A stretch of DNA of 64,000 bases, taken from positions 868,001-932,000 of the forward strand of contig NZ_CP042331.1 in NCBI RefSeq assembly GCF_008253865.1, read 5' to 3'. Position numbers and translations under genes: made by a program. The notes beneath the pieces were generated by a model, which was not told where the DNA came from, did no database searches, and saw nothing but the letters and a program-made list of their open reading frames with translations. Shown one piece after another: positions 18,164-27,035 of the stretch. Position 1 is the stretch's first letter, and the number at the start of each line of letters is the position of its first letter. The stretch comes from Bosea sp. F3-2 (GTDB lineage: Bacteria; Pseudomonadota; Alphaproteobacteria; Rhizobiales; Beijerinckiaceae).

Positions 18164-18970
18164 ATGGCTTTCCGGACCCTCACCAGCCTGGCGCGCGCCT
18201 GCCTGCGGCCTGCCGGCCTCGCGCTCGGCCTCTGGCTCGCGGCTTCCGCGGCCCCCGCCATGGCGCAGGGCCAGCCTCTCTCGCCCGAGCAGCGCAAGGC
18301 GGTGACGGACCTGATCCGCGAGACGCTGCTGAAGAACCCCGAGATCATCCAGGACGCGCTGATCGAGCTCGAGCGTCGCAACACCGTCGCCCAGGCCGAG
18401 GCTCAGCGCAACGCCGTCGCCGCCGAGAAGGCGCGGATCAGCGACCCGGCGACCTCCGTCATCATCGGCAATCCCGAGGGCGACATCACCCTCGTCGAGT
18501 TCATGGACTACAATTGCGGCTTCTGCAAAAGGGCCATGGAGGATGTGACGGCGCTCGCCAAGAGCGATCCGAAGCTGCGCGTCGTGCTGAAGGACTTCCC
18601 GATCCTCGGCCCCGATTCGGTCGAGGCAAGCCGCGTCGCGGTTGCCGCCAAGAGCCAGCTCCAGGGCCAGAAGTACTTCGATTTCCACAACAAGCTGATG
18701 GCCGTGAAGGGCAAGGTCAACGCTGCCAAGGCGCTTGAAGTCGCCAAGGAGGCCGGCGCCGATGTCGAGCGCCTGAAGAAGGACATGGAGGCCCCGGCCA
18801 CCAAGGCGGCGATCGAGGACACGGTCGCGCTCGGCGACCGCCTCGGCCTCACCGGCACGCCCGCCTTCATCGTCGGCGACGAAATCGTCTTCGGCGCCGT
18901 CGGCCAGGCCGCGCTGAAGCAGAAGATCGATTCCGTGCGCCGCTGCGGCAAGACCGAGTGCTCCGGCTGA
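18164..18970 (+). CDS. DsbA/ScsC-like periplasmic thiol-disulfide oxidoreductase
   Basis: 268 aa with a signal peptide ending near PAMAQG (residues 31-36). After a helical N-terminal segment (about 38-92) that resembles the oligomerisation region of ScsC-type proteins, a thioredoxin-fold DsbA domain carries the redox motif CGFC at residues 118-121 and the cis-proline loop GTPAFIVG near 227. It is predicted to form or isomerise disulfides in the periplasm; which of these is not decidable here. AAAGGACAACGAG precedes the ATG. Two further cysteines near the C-terminus (RRCGKTEC) could form a structural disulfide. No membrane partner (DsbB/DsbD) is nearby. Confidence 0.88.
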   Translation: MAFRTLTSLARACLRPAGLALGLWLAASAAPAMAQGQPLSPEQRKAVTDLIRETLLKNPEIIQDALIELERRNTVAQAEAQRNAVAAEKARISDPATSVIIGNPEGDITLVEFMDYNCGFCKRAMEDVTALAKSDPKLRVVLKDFPILGPDSVEASRVAVAAKSQLQGQKYFDFHNKLMAVKGKVNAAKALEVAKEAGADVERLKKDMEAPATKAAIEDTVALGDRLGLTGTPAFIVGDEIVFGAVGQAALKQKIDSVRRCGKTECSG

Positions 18971-18998
18971 GCGCCCGCCAAGACACGCAAACCGCGCC

Positions 18999-19093
18999 GT
19001 CATTCCGGACAAGCCGCCTCCGGCGGCGCCGATCCGGAAACCATCATAAGGTGCTGCGCTCTACGATGGATCCCGGGTCAAGCCCGGGATGAC
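18999..19093. repeat. Family A element, copy 3
   Basis: GTCATTCCGGACAAGCCGCC through GGGATGAC, with the inner GATGGATCCCGGGTCAAGCC segment shared with the other copies. Confidence 0.78.
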
Positions 19094-19127
19094 CGGTTCG
19101 CCTCGCGCAGGCGGGTGCCGGAGCGGA

Positions 19128-19257
19128 CTCCTCCCTTCCCCCTTGTGGGGAAGGGTATGGGGATGGGGGTGGCGCCGCTTGGTGAGCGGCCGGCGAATGA
19201 GCGCTCACCCGGTCGCTCGACCCCCACCTCTCTCTCCTCCCCACAAGGGGGAGGAGA
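19128..19257. repeat. Family E inverted-repeat element, copy 2
   Basis: CTCCTCCCTTCCCCCTTGTG at the left pairs with CCCACAAGGGGGAGGAG at the right; the GGTGAGCGGCCGGCGAATGA / GCGCTCACC middle can also pair. The following 355 nt up to accB contain no gene that I can support. Confidence 0.7.
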
Positions 19258-19612
19258 AGCGCTCATGCCTCGACCCGGGCAGATCGTTCACCCGATTGCC
19301 CTGCGGCAGGCGCCGTTCAGGCTTCCCCTACCGGCCCGCAACGTTTATGAGGGCGGCTCCTGCCGCCTGCGCGCGGCGCCGGAATCAACGCCCTTCCATG
19401 GTTTGCGTCCGCGTCCTGAACGGACCCCACCCCAATCCGCCCGCACCATGCGGGACGGCGAGCTGCGGCGGCGGGCACGCTGAACCCGTGTTCGACGCCA
19501 TGGCTCTGCTGCCGGACGGGTGGGCGGCGAAGGCCATCTGAATCCGAATGAACGGGCTTTCGGCGCAGGCCGCGGCCCATCCGAGAATCTAAAGAAGACG
19601 GTGACACCCGCC

Positions 19613-20080
19613 ATGGCGACCAAGAGCCCGATCGATCCCGAACTTGTCCGCGAGCTCGCCGAGCTTCTGAACCAGACCGATCTCACCGAGATCGAGGTCG
19701 AGAAGGGCGATCTGCGCGTCCGCGTCGCCCGCAGCATCACGGCGACCGTCCAGGTGCCGGCCGCGGCGCCCTTGGCCGTCGCAGCTGCCCCCGCCTCGCT
19801 CGCCGCCGCGGCAGCCCCCGTCGAAAGCAAGCCGACCGCCGCCCATCCGGGTACGGTCACCTCGCCGATGGTCGGCACCGCCTATCGCCGCCCCTCGCCC
19901 GAGGCCAAGCCCTTCGTCGAGGTCGGCAGCGTCGTGAAGCAGGGTGAGCGCATCCTGCTCGTCGAGGCGATGAAGACCTTCAACGACATCGTCGCGCCCC
20001 GCGCCGGCACGGTCACGGCCGTTCTCGTCGAAGACGGCCAGCCGGTCGAATACGGCGAGCCGCTGCTGGTGATCGAGTGA
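19613..20080 (+). CDS. accB: Biotin carboxyl carrier protein of acetyl-CoA carboxylase
   Basis: 155 aa. The N-terminal helix region (to about 45) docks to biotin carboxylase, an Ala/Pro-rich linker follows (about 48-80) and the C-terminal biotinyl domain has EAMKTFN with the biotinylated lysine at residue 121. It carries CO2 from AccC to the carboxyltransferase for malonyl-CoA synthesis. The start ATG 19613 was chosen because MATKSPIDPELVRELAELL is the family N-terminus; the longer frame upstream is not conserved-looking. accC follows after 41 nt, so the two are almost certainly one operon. Confidence 0.95.
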   Translation: MATKSPIDPELVRELAELLNQTDLTEIEVEKGDLRVRVARSITATVQVPAAAPLAVAAAPASLAAAAAPVESKPTAAHPGTVTSPMVGTAYRRPSPEAKPFVEVGSVVKQGERILLVEAMKTFNDIVAPRAGTVTAVLVEDGQPVEYGEPLLVIE

Positions 20081-20121
20081 GCGCGGCGCCGCTTGCCGCC
20101 GGGTCGGATTTGGATTTCAAG

Positions 20122-21483
20122 ATGTTCGACAAGATCCTGATCGCCAACCGCGGAGAGATCGCGCTGCGTGTGCTGCGCGCCGCCAAGGAACTCGGCATCG
20201 CGACCGTCGCGGTCCACTCCACGGCCGACGCCAACGCGATGCATGTGCGCCTCGCCGACGAGAGCGTCTGCATCGGCCCGCCGCCGGCCCGCGAGAGCTA
20301 CCTCAACATTCCCGCCCTGATCGCCGCCTGCGAGATCACCGGCGCCGACGCCGTCCATCCCGGCTACGGCTTCCTCTCCGAGAACGCCCGCTTCGCCGAG
20401 ATCCTGGAGCGGCACAACATCGCCTTCATCGGCCCCAAGGCCGAGCACATCCGCGTCATGGGCGACAAGATCGAGGCCAAGCGCACCGCCAAGCGCCTCG
20501 GCATTCCCTGCGTGCCGGGCTCGGATGGCGGCGTCACCGAGGATGCGGAAGCGCTGCGCATCGCCAAGGAGATCGGCTTCCCGGTCATCATCAAGGCGGC
20601 GGCCGGCGGCGGCGGGCGCGGCATGAAGGTGGCGCGCAACGAGGAGGAGATTCTCGTCGCGCTCCAGACCGCCCGCACCGAGGCCAAGGCCGCGTTCGGC
20701 GACGATGCGGTCTATATCGAGAAATATCTCGAAAAGCCGCGCCATATCGAGATCCAGGTGCTCGGCGACGGCCGTGGCCACGCCATCCATCTGGGCGAGC
20801 GCGACTGCTCGCTGCAGCGCCGCCACCAGAAGGTCTGGGAGGAAGGCCCCTCGCCCGCGCTGAACGCCGGCGAGCGTGACCGGATCGGCGAGATCTGCGC
20901 CAAGGCCATGGCCGAGCTCGGCTATCTCGGCGCCGGCACGATCGAGTTCCTCTACGAGGACGGGCAGTTCTACTTCATCGAGATGAACACCCGCATTCAG
21001 GTCGAGCACCCGGTCACCGAGATGATCACCGGCATCGACCTCGTCAACGAGCAGATCCGCATCGCCGCCGGCGCGCCGCTCTCGCTCAAGCAATCTGACA
21101 TCGTCATCGAAGGCCACGCCATCGAATGCCGGGTCAATGCCGAGCATCCGGCGAATTTCCGCCCCTCGCCCGGCAAGATCGCCTCGTTCCACACGCCGGG
21201 CGGCCTCGGCGTGCGCGTCGATTCCGCTGCCTATCAGGGCTATACGATCCCGCCGCATTACGACTCGCTGGTCGGCAAGCTGATCGTCCACGGCCGCAAC
21301 CGCGACGAATGCCTGATGCGCCTGCGCCGTTCGCTCGACGAGTTCGTCGTGGATGGCGTCGACACGACGCTGCCGCTGTTCCGGACGCTGGTGCGCAACC
21401 CGGACATCCTCAACGGCGACTACAACATCCACTGGCTCGAGAAATTCCTCGCCGCCGGCGGCATGGCCGAGCCTGAGGCCTGA
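20122..21483 (+). CDS. accC: Acetyl-CoA carboxylase, biotin carboxylase subunit
   Basis: 453 aa, full length. It starts MFDKILIANRGEIALRV as in all AccC proteins; a GTG 15 codons upstream is less likely. The ATP-grasp domain carries the glycine loop KAAAGGGGRGMKVAR and the catalytic segment EMNTRIQVEHPVTEMITG. It uses ATP and bicarbonate to carboxylate biotin on AccB, the first half of the committed step of fatty-acid synthesis. A terminator follows directly. In many Rhizobiales the next genes are aat, DUF2155 and NDUFA12; here those lie about 39 kb away. Confidence 0.96.
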   Translation: MFDKILIANRGEIALRVLRAAKELGIATVAVHSTADANAMHVRLADESVCIGPPPARESYLNIPALIAACEITGADAVHPGYGFLSENARFAEILERHNIAFIGPKAEHIRVMGDKIEAKRTAKRLGIPCVPGSDGGVTEDAEALRIAKEIGFPVIIKAAAGGGGRGMKVARNEEEILVALQTARTEAKAAFGDDAVYIEKYLEKPRHIEIQVLGDGRGHAIHLGERDCSLQRRHQKVWEEGPSPALNAGERDRIGEICAKAMAELGYLGAGTIEFLYEDGQFYFIEMNTRIQVEHPVTEMITGIDLVNEQIRIAAGAPLSLKQSDIVIEGHAIECRVNAEHPANFRPSPGKIASFHTPGGLGVRVDSAAYQGYTIPPHYDSLVGKLIVHGRNRDECLMRLRRSLDEFVVDGVDTTLPLFRTLVRNPDILNGDYNIHWLEKFLAAGGMAEPEA

Positions 21484-21508
21484 GAGCCCGGCAGTCCCGG
21501 AAACGACA

Positions 21509-21540
21509 AAGCCCCTCGCAGCGCGAGGGGCTTTTGCTTT
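21509..21540 (+). terminator. Intrinsic terminator after accC
   Basis: AAGCCCCTCGC / GCGAGGGGCTT stem at 21509-21533, followed by TTGCTTT, 26 nt after the accC stop. Confidence 0.85.
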
Positions 21541-21567
21541 CTCGCATTCCGCGAATGAAATCCGAAG

Positions 21568-21672
21568 GTCATCCCGGACGCAGCGAAGCGGAGATCCGGG
21601 ATCCATGCCGGAATGCTTCCGATCAAGGTTCAGGCATGGATCCCGGGTCTCCCTGCGGTCGCCCGGGATGAT
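21568..21672. repeat. Family A element, copy 4
   Basis: GTCATCCCGGACGCAGCG... to GCCCGGGATGAT. The inner ATCCATGCC / GGCATGGAT pair is interrupted relative to other copies. Confidence 0.78.
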
Positions 21673-21711
21673 CCGCCTTTCCTTTGAACGCCGAGAGCGT
21701 GACGCGGCGCT

Positions 21712-22824
21712 TCAGATCGTCTCCAGCAGGCCCTTCATCAGCGCCTGACGCGGTGCGATCGAGGAGATTAGTGCGTATTCCTGCAACGTATGCGCGCCGT
21801 CGCCATCGATGCCGAGGCCGTCGAGGGTCGGGATGCCGAGCGCGGCGGTGAAGTTGCCGTCCGAGCCACCGCCCGTCATCGGGCAGTCCTGCAAGTCGAG
21901 GCCGATGCCGGCCGCGACCTTCTGCGCCTTTCCAAACAGCTCCGCCACCATCGCCGATTTCTCATACGGCGGCCGGTTCATGCCGCCGGTGATGCGCAGC
22001 TTCACATCGGGGTCGTGCGGCTTGAGGCTGAGGATGCGGTTCTCCATCATCACGCCATCGGCGAGCGTGGTGACGCGGCAATCGACGCTGAACCAGGCAT
22101 GCTGCGGGATGACGTTCGCCGCCGTGCCGCCGCCGACCAGGGCGACGCTGGTCGTGATGCCGCGCGCGTAGTCCGTCATGCCCTCGACGGCGAGGATCTG
22201 GTGCGCCGCCTCGCGAATGGCGCTGCGCCCATCGGCATGGCGCGAGCCGGAATGGGCCGGCCGGCCTTCCAGCCTGACATCGAAGCGGCCGACGCCCTTG
22301 CGCGCCGTGACGATCCTGCCACCCTGCCGGGCCGGCTCGGTGACGAGCACCGCCGCCGATTTCCGGCCGATCTCCTCGATCAGCCCGCGGCTGGTCGGCG
22401 AGCCGATCTCCTCGTCCGGCGTGAACAGGAAGACCATCGGCCGCCTGGCGTTGCCGGAGGCCGCGACCTGCTTGAAAGCCTGCAGCGCGAGCCAGGCGCC
22501 ACCCTTCATGTCGTAAACGCCTGGGCCATAGAGCCGGTCGCCCTCGATCCTGACCGGCAGGTCCTTGGTGCTTGTGCCGACCGGATGCACCGTATCGAGA
22601 TGCGACATCACCGCGACGGCGGGCTGGCCGTTGTCGAGGCCGGCGCGCAGCATGACCATGTCGCCGAGCCCGTCACGGCCGGGAATGCGCTCGACTGCGA
22701 TCGGCAGCCCTGCGACATCCTTCTGGACGAGATCCATCATGCCGTTCAGCCCGGCGGGATGGTTCGTCGGGCTCTCGAGCGCAACCCAGACGGAGAGCGC
22801 GGCGGCGGCATCGTTCTGATTCAT
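21712..22824 (-). CDS. M20 family metallopeptidase (carboxypeptidase G2-like)
   Basis: 370 aa from ATG 22824; GGAG lies 12 nt upstream. Zinc-site motifs of the M20 family are present in order: MSHLDTVHPVG, VYDMKGG, DEEIGS with the catalytic glutamate and a C-terminal His in GDGAHTLQEY. The insert of about 110 residues between DEEIG and the end is the usual dimerisation lid. Family members remove C-terminal amino acids or deacylate N-acyl amino acids; the glutamate-carboxypeptidase branch is closest by eye. An amidase gene 74 nt upstream on the same strand suggests an operon acting on an amide or N-acyl compound. Confidence 0.85.
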   Translation of the reverse strand: MNQNDAAAALSVWVALESPTNHPAGLNGMMDLVQKDVAGLPIAVERIPGRDGLGDMVMLRAGLDNGQPAVAVMSHLDTVHPVGTSTKDLPVRIEGDRLYGPGVYDMKGGAWLALQAFKQVAASGNARRPMVFLFTPDEEIGSPTSRGLIEEIGRKSAAVLVTEPARQGGRIVTARKGVGRFDVRLEGRPAHSGSRHADGRSAIREAAHQILAVEGMTDYARGITTSVALVGGGTAANVIPQHAWFSVDCRVTTLADGVMMENRILSLKPHDPDVKLRITGGMNRPPYEKSAMVAELFGKAQKVAAGIGLDLQDCPMTGGGSDGNFTAALGIPTLDGLGIDGDGAHTLQEYALISSIAPRQALMKGLLETI

Positions 22825-22898
22825 GGGGTCATGTTCTCCAAAGATGCTGTAGGCCGGAAGGCCGTTTCCATGCATGGCTCGCAGGCTCCCCGCGCGGC

Positions 22899-24248
22899 TC
22901 AGCGGCCGGCCAGAGCCGTTTCCGCCGCCGCTGCGATCGCGAACAGCGCAGCATCGCCGCCGCCGGCCCGCGCCAGCGTCAACCCCGCCGGCGCCTCGCC
23001 CGCACGATGCATCGGCAGCGAGATCGCGCAGCCATCCATCATGTTGATCAGCGTCGGGTTGCGCAGCATCAGCAGGTTGATGCGGGTGAAGGCCTCGTCG
23101 TCCTCGGCGAGCTCGGCGATGGTCGGCGCGACGGTCGGTACGGTCGGCAGCGCCAGCACGTCGAAGGCCGCAACCTCCTCGCGCATCGCCGCGACGAAAG
23201 CGGCCCGTGCCTGCAGGAGATCGATATAGTCGGCGCAGTCCTGGTTGCGGCCGCGCAGCACCCGCGTCCGCACGCGCGGATCGTAGCCATCGCCCTTCGC
23301 CTCGATCAGGGCGCGGTGATGGGCGTAGGCCTCCGAGGCCGCGAAGCCGCCCTTGGCGTTGATCCGGGCGACCTCGGCGAAGCGTTCGAGGGGCGTATCG
23401 ATCACGACCGCGCCGGCCTCCGCCAGCAGCTCCAGTGCCCGGTCGAAGCTCGCCGCGACATGGGCGTCGAGCCCGTCGAGCGCCACCGTCTGCGGCACGG
23501 CGATGCGCAGCCCCTTGAGGCTGGTCGGGACGTCCTTCGGCAGCTCGGCTCCGCTCATGATCTCGTGCAGCACGCGGCAGCACGCGACGCTGTTGGCGAG
23601 CGGGCCGATCGAGTCGAGCGTCTGCGACAGCGGGAAGGCGCCCTCGCGCGGTACGCTCGCCGCCGTCGGCTTGTAGCCGACGATGCTGCAGAAGGCCGCG
23701 GGGATGCGGCAGGAGCCGCCGGTATCGGACCCGATTCCGGCAAAGGCCATGCCGTCCGCGACCGACACTGCAGCACCCGAGGAGGAACCGCCCGGAATCC
23801 GACGCGTCGCGCGGTCATAGGGCGAGGCCGGCGTGCCGTAATGCGGGTTGAGGCCGAGCCCCGAGAAGGCGAACTCGGTCATGTTGGTCCGCCCCATCAC
23901 GACGAAGCCGGCACGCCGCAGCCGGGCGATCGCCGGGGCGTCGCGCTCGGCCGGGGGCGCGTCAGTCAGCACGGTCGAGCCGGCCGTGGTCGGCTCGCCG
24001 GCCAAGTCGAACAGATCCTTCACCGAGATCGGGATGCCGGCGAAGCGCGATGGCGCAAGCCCTGCAGCCCGCAGCCTGTCCATCGCCTCGGCCGCGGCGA
24101 GCGCCGCCGCGCGATGGACCTTGATGAAGGCGAGCTTCCCCTCTCCCTCCGGCGCGTCGATCCGGGCGAGAGCCTCGCTTACGAGAGCAAGCGAAGTCGT
24201 CCGGCCGGAGGCGAGATCGTCGGCAAGGGCGGAAAGGGTGCGAGCCAT
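22899..24248 (-). CDS. Amidase-signature family hydrolase
   Basis: 449 aa from ATG 24248, where MARTLSALADDLASGRTTS begins the usual amidase N-terminal helix; an upstream extension of 55 codons has no family character. The Ser-cisSer-Lys triad is visible: Lys in ISVKDLF, cis-Ser in PGGSSSGAAVSVA and the nucleophile in SDTGGSCRIPA. The family includes aliphatic amidases, allophanate hydrolase and GatA; no gatB/gatC neighbours are present, so tRNA amidation is unlikely. It shares its transcript direction with the M20 peptidase. Upstream, 24249-24522 holds no gene. Confidence 0.87.
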   Translation of the reverse strand: MARTLSALADDLASGRTTSLALVSEALARIDAPEGEGKLAFIKVHRAAALAAAEAMDRLRAAGLAPSRFAGIPISVKDLFDLAGEPTTAGSTVLTDAPPAERDAPAIARLRRAGFVVMGRTNMTEFAFSGLGLNPHYGTPASPYDRATRRIPGGSSSGAAVSVADGMAFAGIGSDTGGSCRIPAAFCSIVGYKPTAASVPREGAFPLSQTLDSIGPLANSVACCRVLHEIMSGAELPKDVPTSLKGLRIAVPQTVALDGLDAHVAASFDRALELLAEAGAVVIDTPLERFAEVARINAKGGFAASEAYAHHRALIEAKGDGYDPRVRTRVLRGRNQDCADYIDLLQARAAFVAAMREEVAAFDVLALPTVPTVAPTIAELAEDDEAFTRINLLMLRNPTLINMMDGCAISLPMHRAGEAPAGLTLARAGGGDAALFAIAAAAETALAGR

Positions 24249-24522
24249 GATGTTGTCGGACCGGATCGAGGCGATGAATGTCGAGGAGCGGGCAGCCCCC
24301 CTCGGAGGAAGAAGCGCATGTTTGGCACGGTGTGGGCCGACAGCATAGCTATGCGCAGGCAAGGCGGCCCCGCCGCGGCCACAGGCGATCCCCGATGCCG
24401 CAGCGAGCGACATGTTCCTGTGAACTGTTTCGCGTGCAGGGTGAATTCAGCTCTTGCCAAGCCGGACCTCATTGATTAGACCCCGGCTCACCAACGCGGC
24501 GCGCCACCAAGCGCCCCATCGT

Positions 24523-24596
24523 TGGGGGATCGTCTAACGGTAGGACCCCAGACTCTGACTCTGGTTGTCTAGGTTCGAATCCTAGTCCCCCAGCCA
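24523..24596 (+). tRNA. tRNA-Gln (anticodon CUG)
   Basis: 74 nt with encoded CCA. The acceptor stem TGGGGGA/TCCCCCA, D arm, anticodon stem CCAGA/TCTGG with loop CTCTGAC (anticodon CTG, reading CAG) and T arm with GGTTCGAATCC are all present. Confidence 0.95.
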
Positions 24597-24720
24597 AGCC
24601 TTTCGGCATGGCGTTGGTACCAACCACCCACAATCAGGTAATCTCTGAAACAGCGCATCGCTCGCCGGTGATCCTGGTTTTGCTCCGGCGACTTCCGATG
24701 CCTGATTATCCCCGGAATCC

Positions 24721-24742
24721 GAGGCTGCCGTCAGGCAGCCTC
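24721..24742. terminator. Inverted repeat downstream of the porin gene
   Basis: A perfect GAGGCTGCC-gtca-GGCAGCCTC hairpin 17 nt past the end of the minus-strand OmpV/MipA gene. No T run follows on either strand, so termination is only a guess. Confidence 0.4.
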
Positions 24743-24759
24743 GAGATCTAGCCGTCGCG

Positions 24760-25581
24760 TCACAGGTCCATCTTGAACGAGTAGCTCGCGCCAAGGCCGA
24801 TCGTGAACTGATCGCGCTGACCGATCGTGCGGACAAGCGGCGAGCGCTCGGCCTGGTCGATCATGCGGTCGTAGCGCGCAAAAAGCGTCGTCGACCACTG
24901 CTCGGACCAAGTATATTCGAGCGCCGTCGCAACACCGAGGCTCTTGGCGCCAGCGGACGGTCGATACGGGGCCATGAAGCCGTTGATCAGCGATTCCGGC
25001 ACGGTCACGCCGAAGTTGGTGCGCATATAGGAAGTGTTCCCCAGCGAGAACCGCGGCCCGGCCGACAGCGTGAAGCGTCCCAGGCGCTCGACCCAGTCGG
25101 CCGAGAGATCGGCAACGATGCCGTGATGTCCGTTGAAGCCCTGCCGAATCTCGATGCGCGTGCGCAGGCGATCGAGAATCGGCCAGTACTCGGCGAAAAT
25201 CCCGGCTTCGATCGCCCAAGGGACGTCTCGCATGCCGAAAAGCTTGGGGCTGGACGAGGAATAGCGCCCGCTTTTCCAGCTCCCCGCCACGCCGAAGCTG
25301 AAGCGGTCGGTCTCATAGATCGCGAAATCGAGACTGTCGTCGGGGGCGCTGAAGCCTTCCGGCTCGCCGACGCGGCGCCAGCTCAGCGAAGGCATGAACG
25401 ACGGGCCCATTGCGTTCGCGCCCTCGTATTTGGGGCCCATCTGGAACGATCCGCCGAGCGTCACGATCCAGCCCTTGGCCGGCGTTGCATCCGTCAAAGC
25501 CGGGCTCGGCTCGGCAGCCGCCGCGGCCGCGGCCGACAGCAGAACGAGGCAACCAATCTTTCCAAAACCGATACGCGACAC
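24760..25581 (-). CDS. MipA/OmpV-family outer-membrane protein
   Basis: 273 aa starting at GTG 25581, which has a strong GGAGGAACC ribosome site directly upstream. The signal peptide (VSRIGFGKIGCLVLLSAAAA, then Ala-Glu) is followed by alternating aromatic/polar beta strands and a C-terminal strand ending F-K-M-D-L, typical of a beta barrel. GWIVTLGGSFQMGPKYEGA near residue 35 is the conserved OmpV N-terminal motif (...P.Y.G). Family members are small porin-like proteins often encoded beside two-component systems. Here it follows an NtrC-type regulator gene by 77 nt, with an inverted repeat in the gap. Confidence 0.85.
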   Translation of the reverse strand: MSRIGFGKIGCLVLLSAAAAAAAEPSPALTDATPAKGWIVTLGGSFQMGPKYEGANAMGPSFMPSLSWRRVGEPEGFSAPDDSLDFAIYETDRFSFGVAGSWKSGRYSSSSPKLFGMRDVPWAIEAGIFAEYWPILDRLRTRIEIRQGFNGHHGIVADLSADWVERLGRFTLSAGPRFSLGNTSYMRTNFGVTVPESLINGFMAPYRPSAGAKSLGVATALEYTWSEQWSTTLFARYDRMIDQAERSPLVRTIGQRDQFTIGLGASYSFKMDL

Positions 25582-25602
25582 GGTTCCTCCAGGGGCGGCA
25601 AA

Positions 25603-25626
25603 CGCGCCAAACTTCGTTCTGGCGCG
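25603..25626. promoter_or_regulatory. Inverted repeat upstream of the porin gene, possible operator
   Basis: CGCGCCA-10 nt-TGGCGCG, a perfect 7-bp inverted repeat about one helical turn apart, 22 nt before the porin start codon. It is suited to a dimeric regulator, perhaps the adjacent NtrC-type protein. Confidence 0.4.
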
Positions 25627-25658
25627 CTTTCGCGACAATGCCGCTACAAGCCCGTCCA

Positions 25659-27035
25659 TCAGTCGACCACCGTCCGGCCAACCCGAATATCGAGCTTCTT
25701 GATTCGATGCCAGAGGCTGCGCTCGGCAATGCCCAGCATCCGTGCCGCCTTCACTTGCACGCCATCGCTGCGCCGCAGCGCCTCGATGATGAAATCCCGC
25801 TCGATCCGCTCGAGTTCAGCGTCGAGATCGCGTGGCAGCGCGTCGCGGCCAGCCCGGCGCGACCCTTCGAACAGGTCTTGCGCGAGATCCTGGATATCGA
25901 TCTGGGCGGTCTTGGCGACGATCAGCGCCCGCTCGACGCAGTTATGCAGCTCGCGGATATTGCCCGGCCAGTCATGGCCCGCCATGGCCGCAAGCGCGGC
26001 CGGCGAGAAGCCGGCAACCCGCTTGCCGATCGATTCGGACAGCGTCGCCAGGAAATGCGTCGCCAGAAGCGGAATGTCTTCGGGGCGCTCGCGCAACGCC
26101 GGCAGCTGGATCGGAAAAACATTGAGGCGATAGAACAGGTCTTCCCGGAAGCGGCCCGCGGCCACCGCCTGGCGCATGTCCTTGTGCGTCGCCGCGATCA
26201 GGCGGACGTCGACGCTCTGACTGCGGTTGGCGCCCACCGGCTCGAAACTGCGCTCCTGGACGACACGCAACAGCTTTGCCTGGATGGCGAGCGGCATGTC
26301 ACCGATCTCGTCGAGGAAGAGCGTGCCGCCCTCGGCCGCGGCGAAACGGCCGATCCGATTGGCCAGGGCGCCGGTGAAGGCGCCCTTGACGTGGCCGAAG
26401 AGCTCGCTCTCCAGCAGGGTTTCGGGGATGGCGGCGCAATTGACGGCGATGAAGGGCTGCCCCCGGCGCGGACTGTTGAAATGGATCGCACGGGCAACCA
26501 GTTCCTTGCCCGTGCCGCTCTCCCCGCTCAGCATGACGGTCGCCCGGGTCTCGCAAACCTCGGTGACCTGCTCGATCACGCGGCGGAACGATGCGCTGTT
26601 TCCGATGAGCGTATCGAAGCTGTGGCGGCCTTCCAGCTCGCTGCGCAGGCGCTCATTGTCCCGCACCACATCGGCAAGGCGCAGCGCGCGCCTGATCGTC
26701 GCTGCGACATCCTCCATCTCGAAGGGCTTGGCGATGTAGTCGAACGCGCCTTCCTTGATGAGCTCGACCGCATCACGCACAGCAGCGAAGGCCGTCAGGA
26801 TGATAACCGGAATGTCCGGCCAGCGGCTGCGCACCTCACGCAGCAGGTCGCGCCCATCCATGACCGGCAGGCGCAGATCGGTGAGTACGAGGTCGAAGCG
26901 CGACTGGTCCAGTGCCGCGAGGGCCTCCCGCACGCTTGTCACCGCGGTCGTGCGATAGCCGAGGTCCTCCAGTGCGGCCGCCAGTACGTCGGCCAGACGC
27001 TCCTCGTCGTCGACCACCAGGATGGTGTGGCTCAC
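25659..27035 (-). CDS. NtrC-family sigma54-dependent response regulator
   Basis: 458 aa. The receiver domain (1-120) has the phospho-acceptor Asp53 in VLTDLRLPVMDG and Lys in YIAKPFE. The AAA+ domain (about 140-375) has Walker A GESGTGKE, the sigma54-contact loop GAFTGA, Walker B GGTLFLDEIGD and the arginine finger region. A C-terminal Fis-type helix-turn-helix follows (QVKAARMLGIAERSLWHRIKKL). It therefore activates sigma54 promoters when phosphorylated. GTG 27035 is chosen because it overlaps the kinase stop as GTGA and has GGGAGAGGG upstream; the longer frame is unlikely. The partner is the kinase just upstream. Confidence 0.93.
   Translation of the reverse strand: MSHTILVVDDEERLADVLAAALEDLGYRTTAVTSVREALAALDQSRFDLVLTDLRLPVMDGRDLLREVRSRWPDIPVIILTAFAAVRDAVELIKEGAFDYIAKPFEMEDVAATIRRALRLADVVRDNERLRSELEGRHSFDTLIGNSASFRRVIEQVTEVCETRATVMLSGESGTGKELVARAIHFNSPRRGQPFIAVNCAAIPETLLESELFGHVKGAFTGALANRIGRFAAAEGGTLFLDEIGDMPLAIQAKLLRVVQERSFEPVGANRSQSVDVRLIAATHKDMRQAVAAGRFREDLFYRLNVFPIQLPALRERPEDIPLLATHFLATLSESIGKRVAGFSPAALAAMAGHDWPGNIRELHNCVERALIVAKTAQIDIQDLAQDLFEGSRRAGRDALPRDLDAELERIERDFIIEALRRSDGVQVKAARMLGIAERSLWHRIKKLDIRVGRTVVD

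Noticed and set aside
24523..24760. Integration site at tRNA-Gln
   Set aside because: No integrase, no direct repeat of the tRNA 3' end, and the next genes show no phage or island markers.
25582..25658. Sigma54 promoter before the porin
   Set aside because: TTGGCGCGTTTGCC has GG and GC only 7 nt apart instead of 10.
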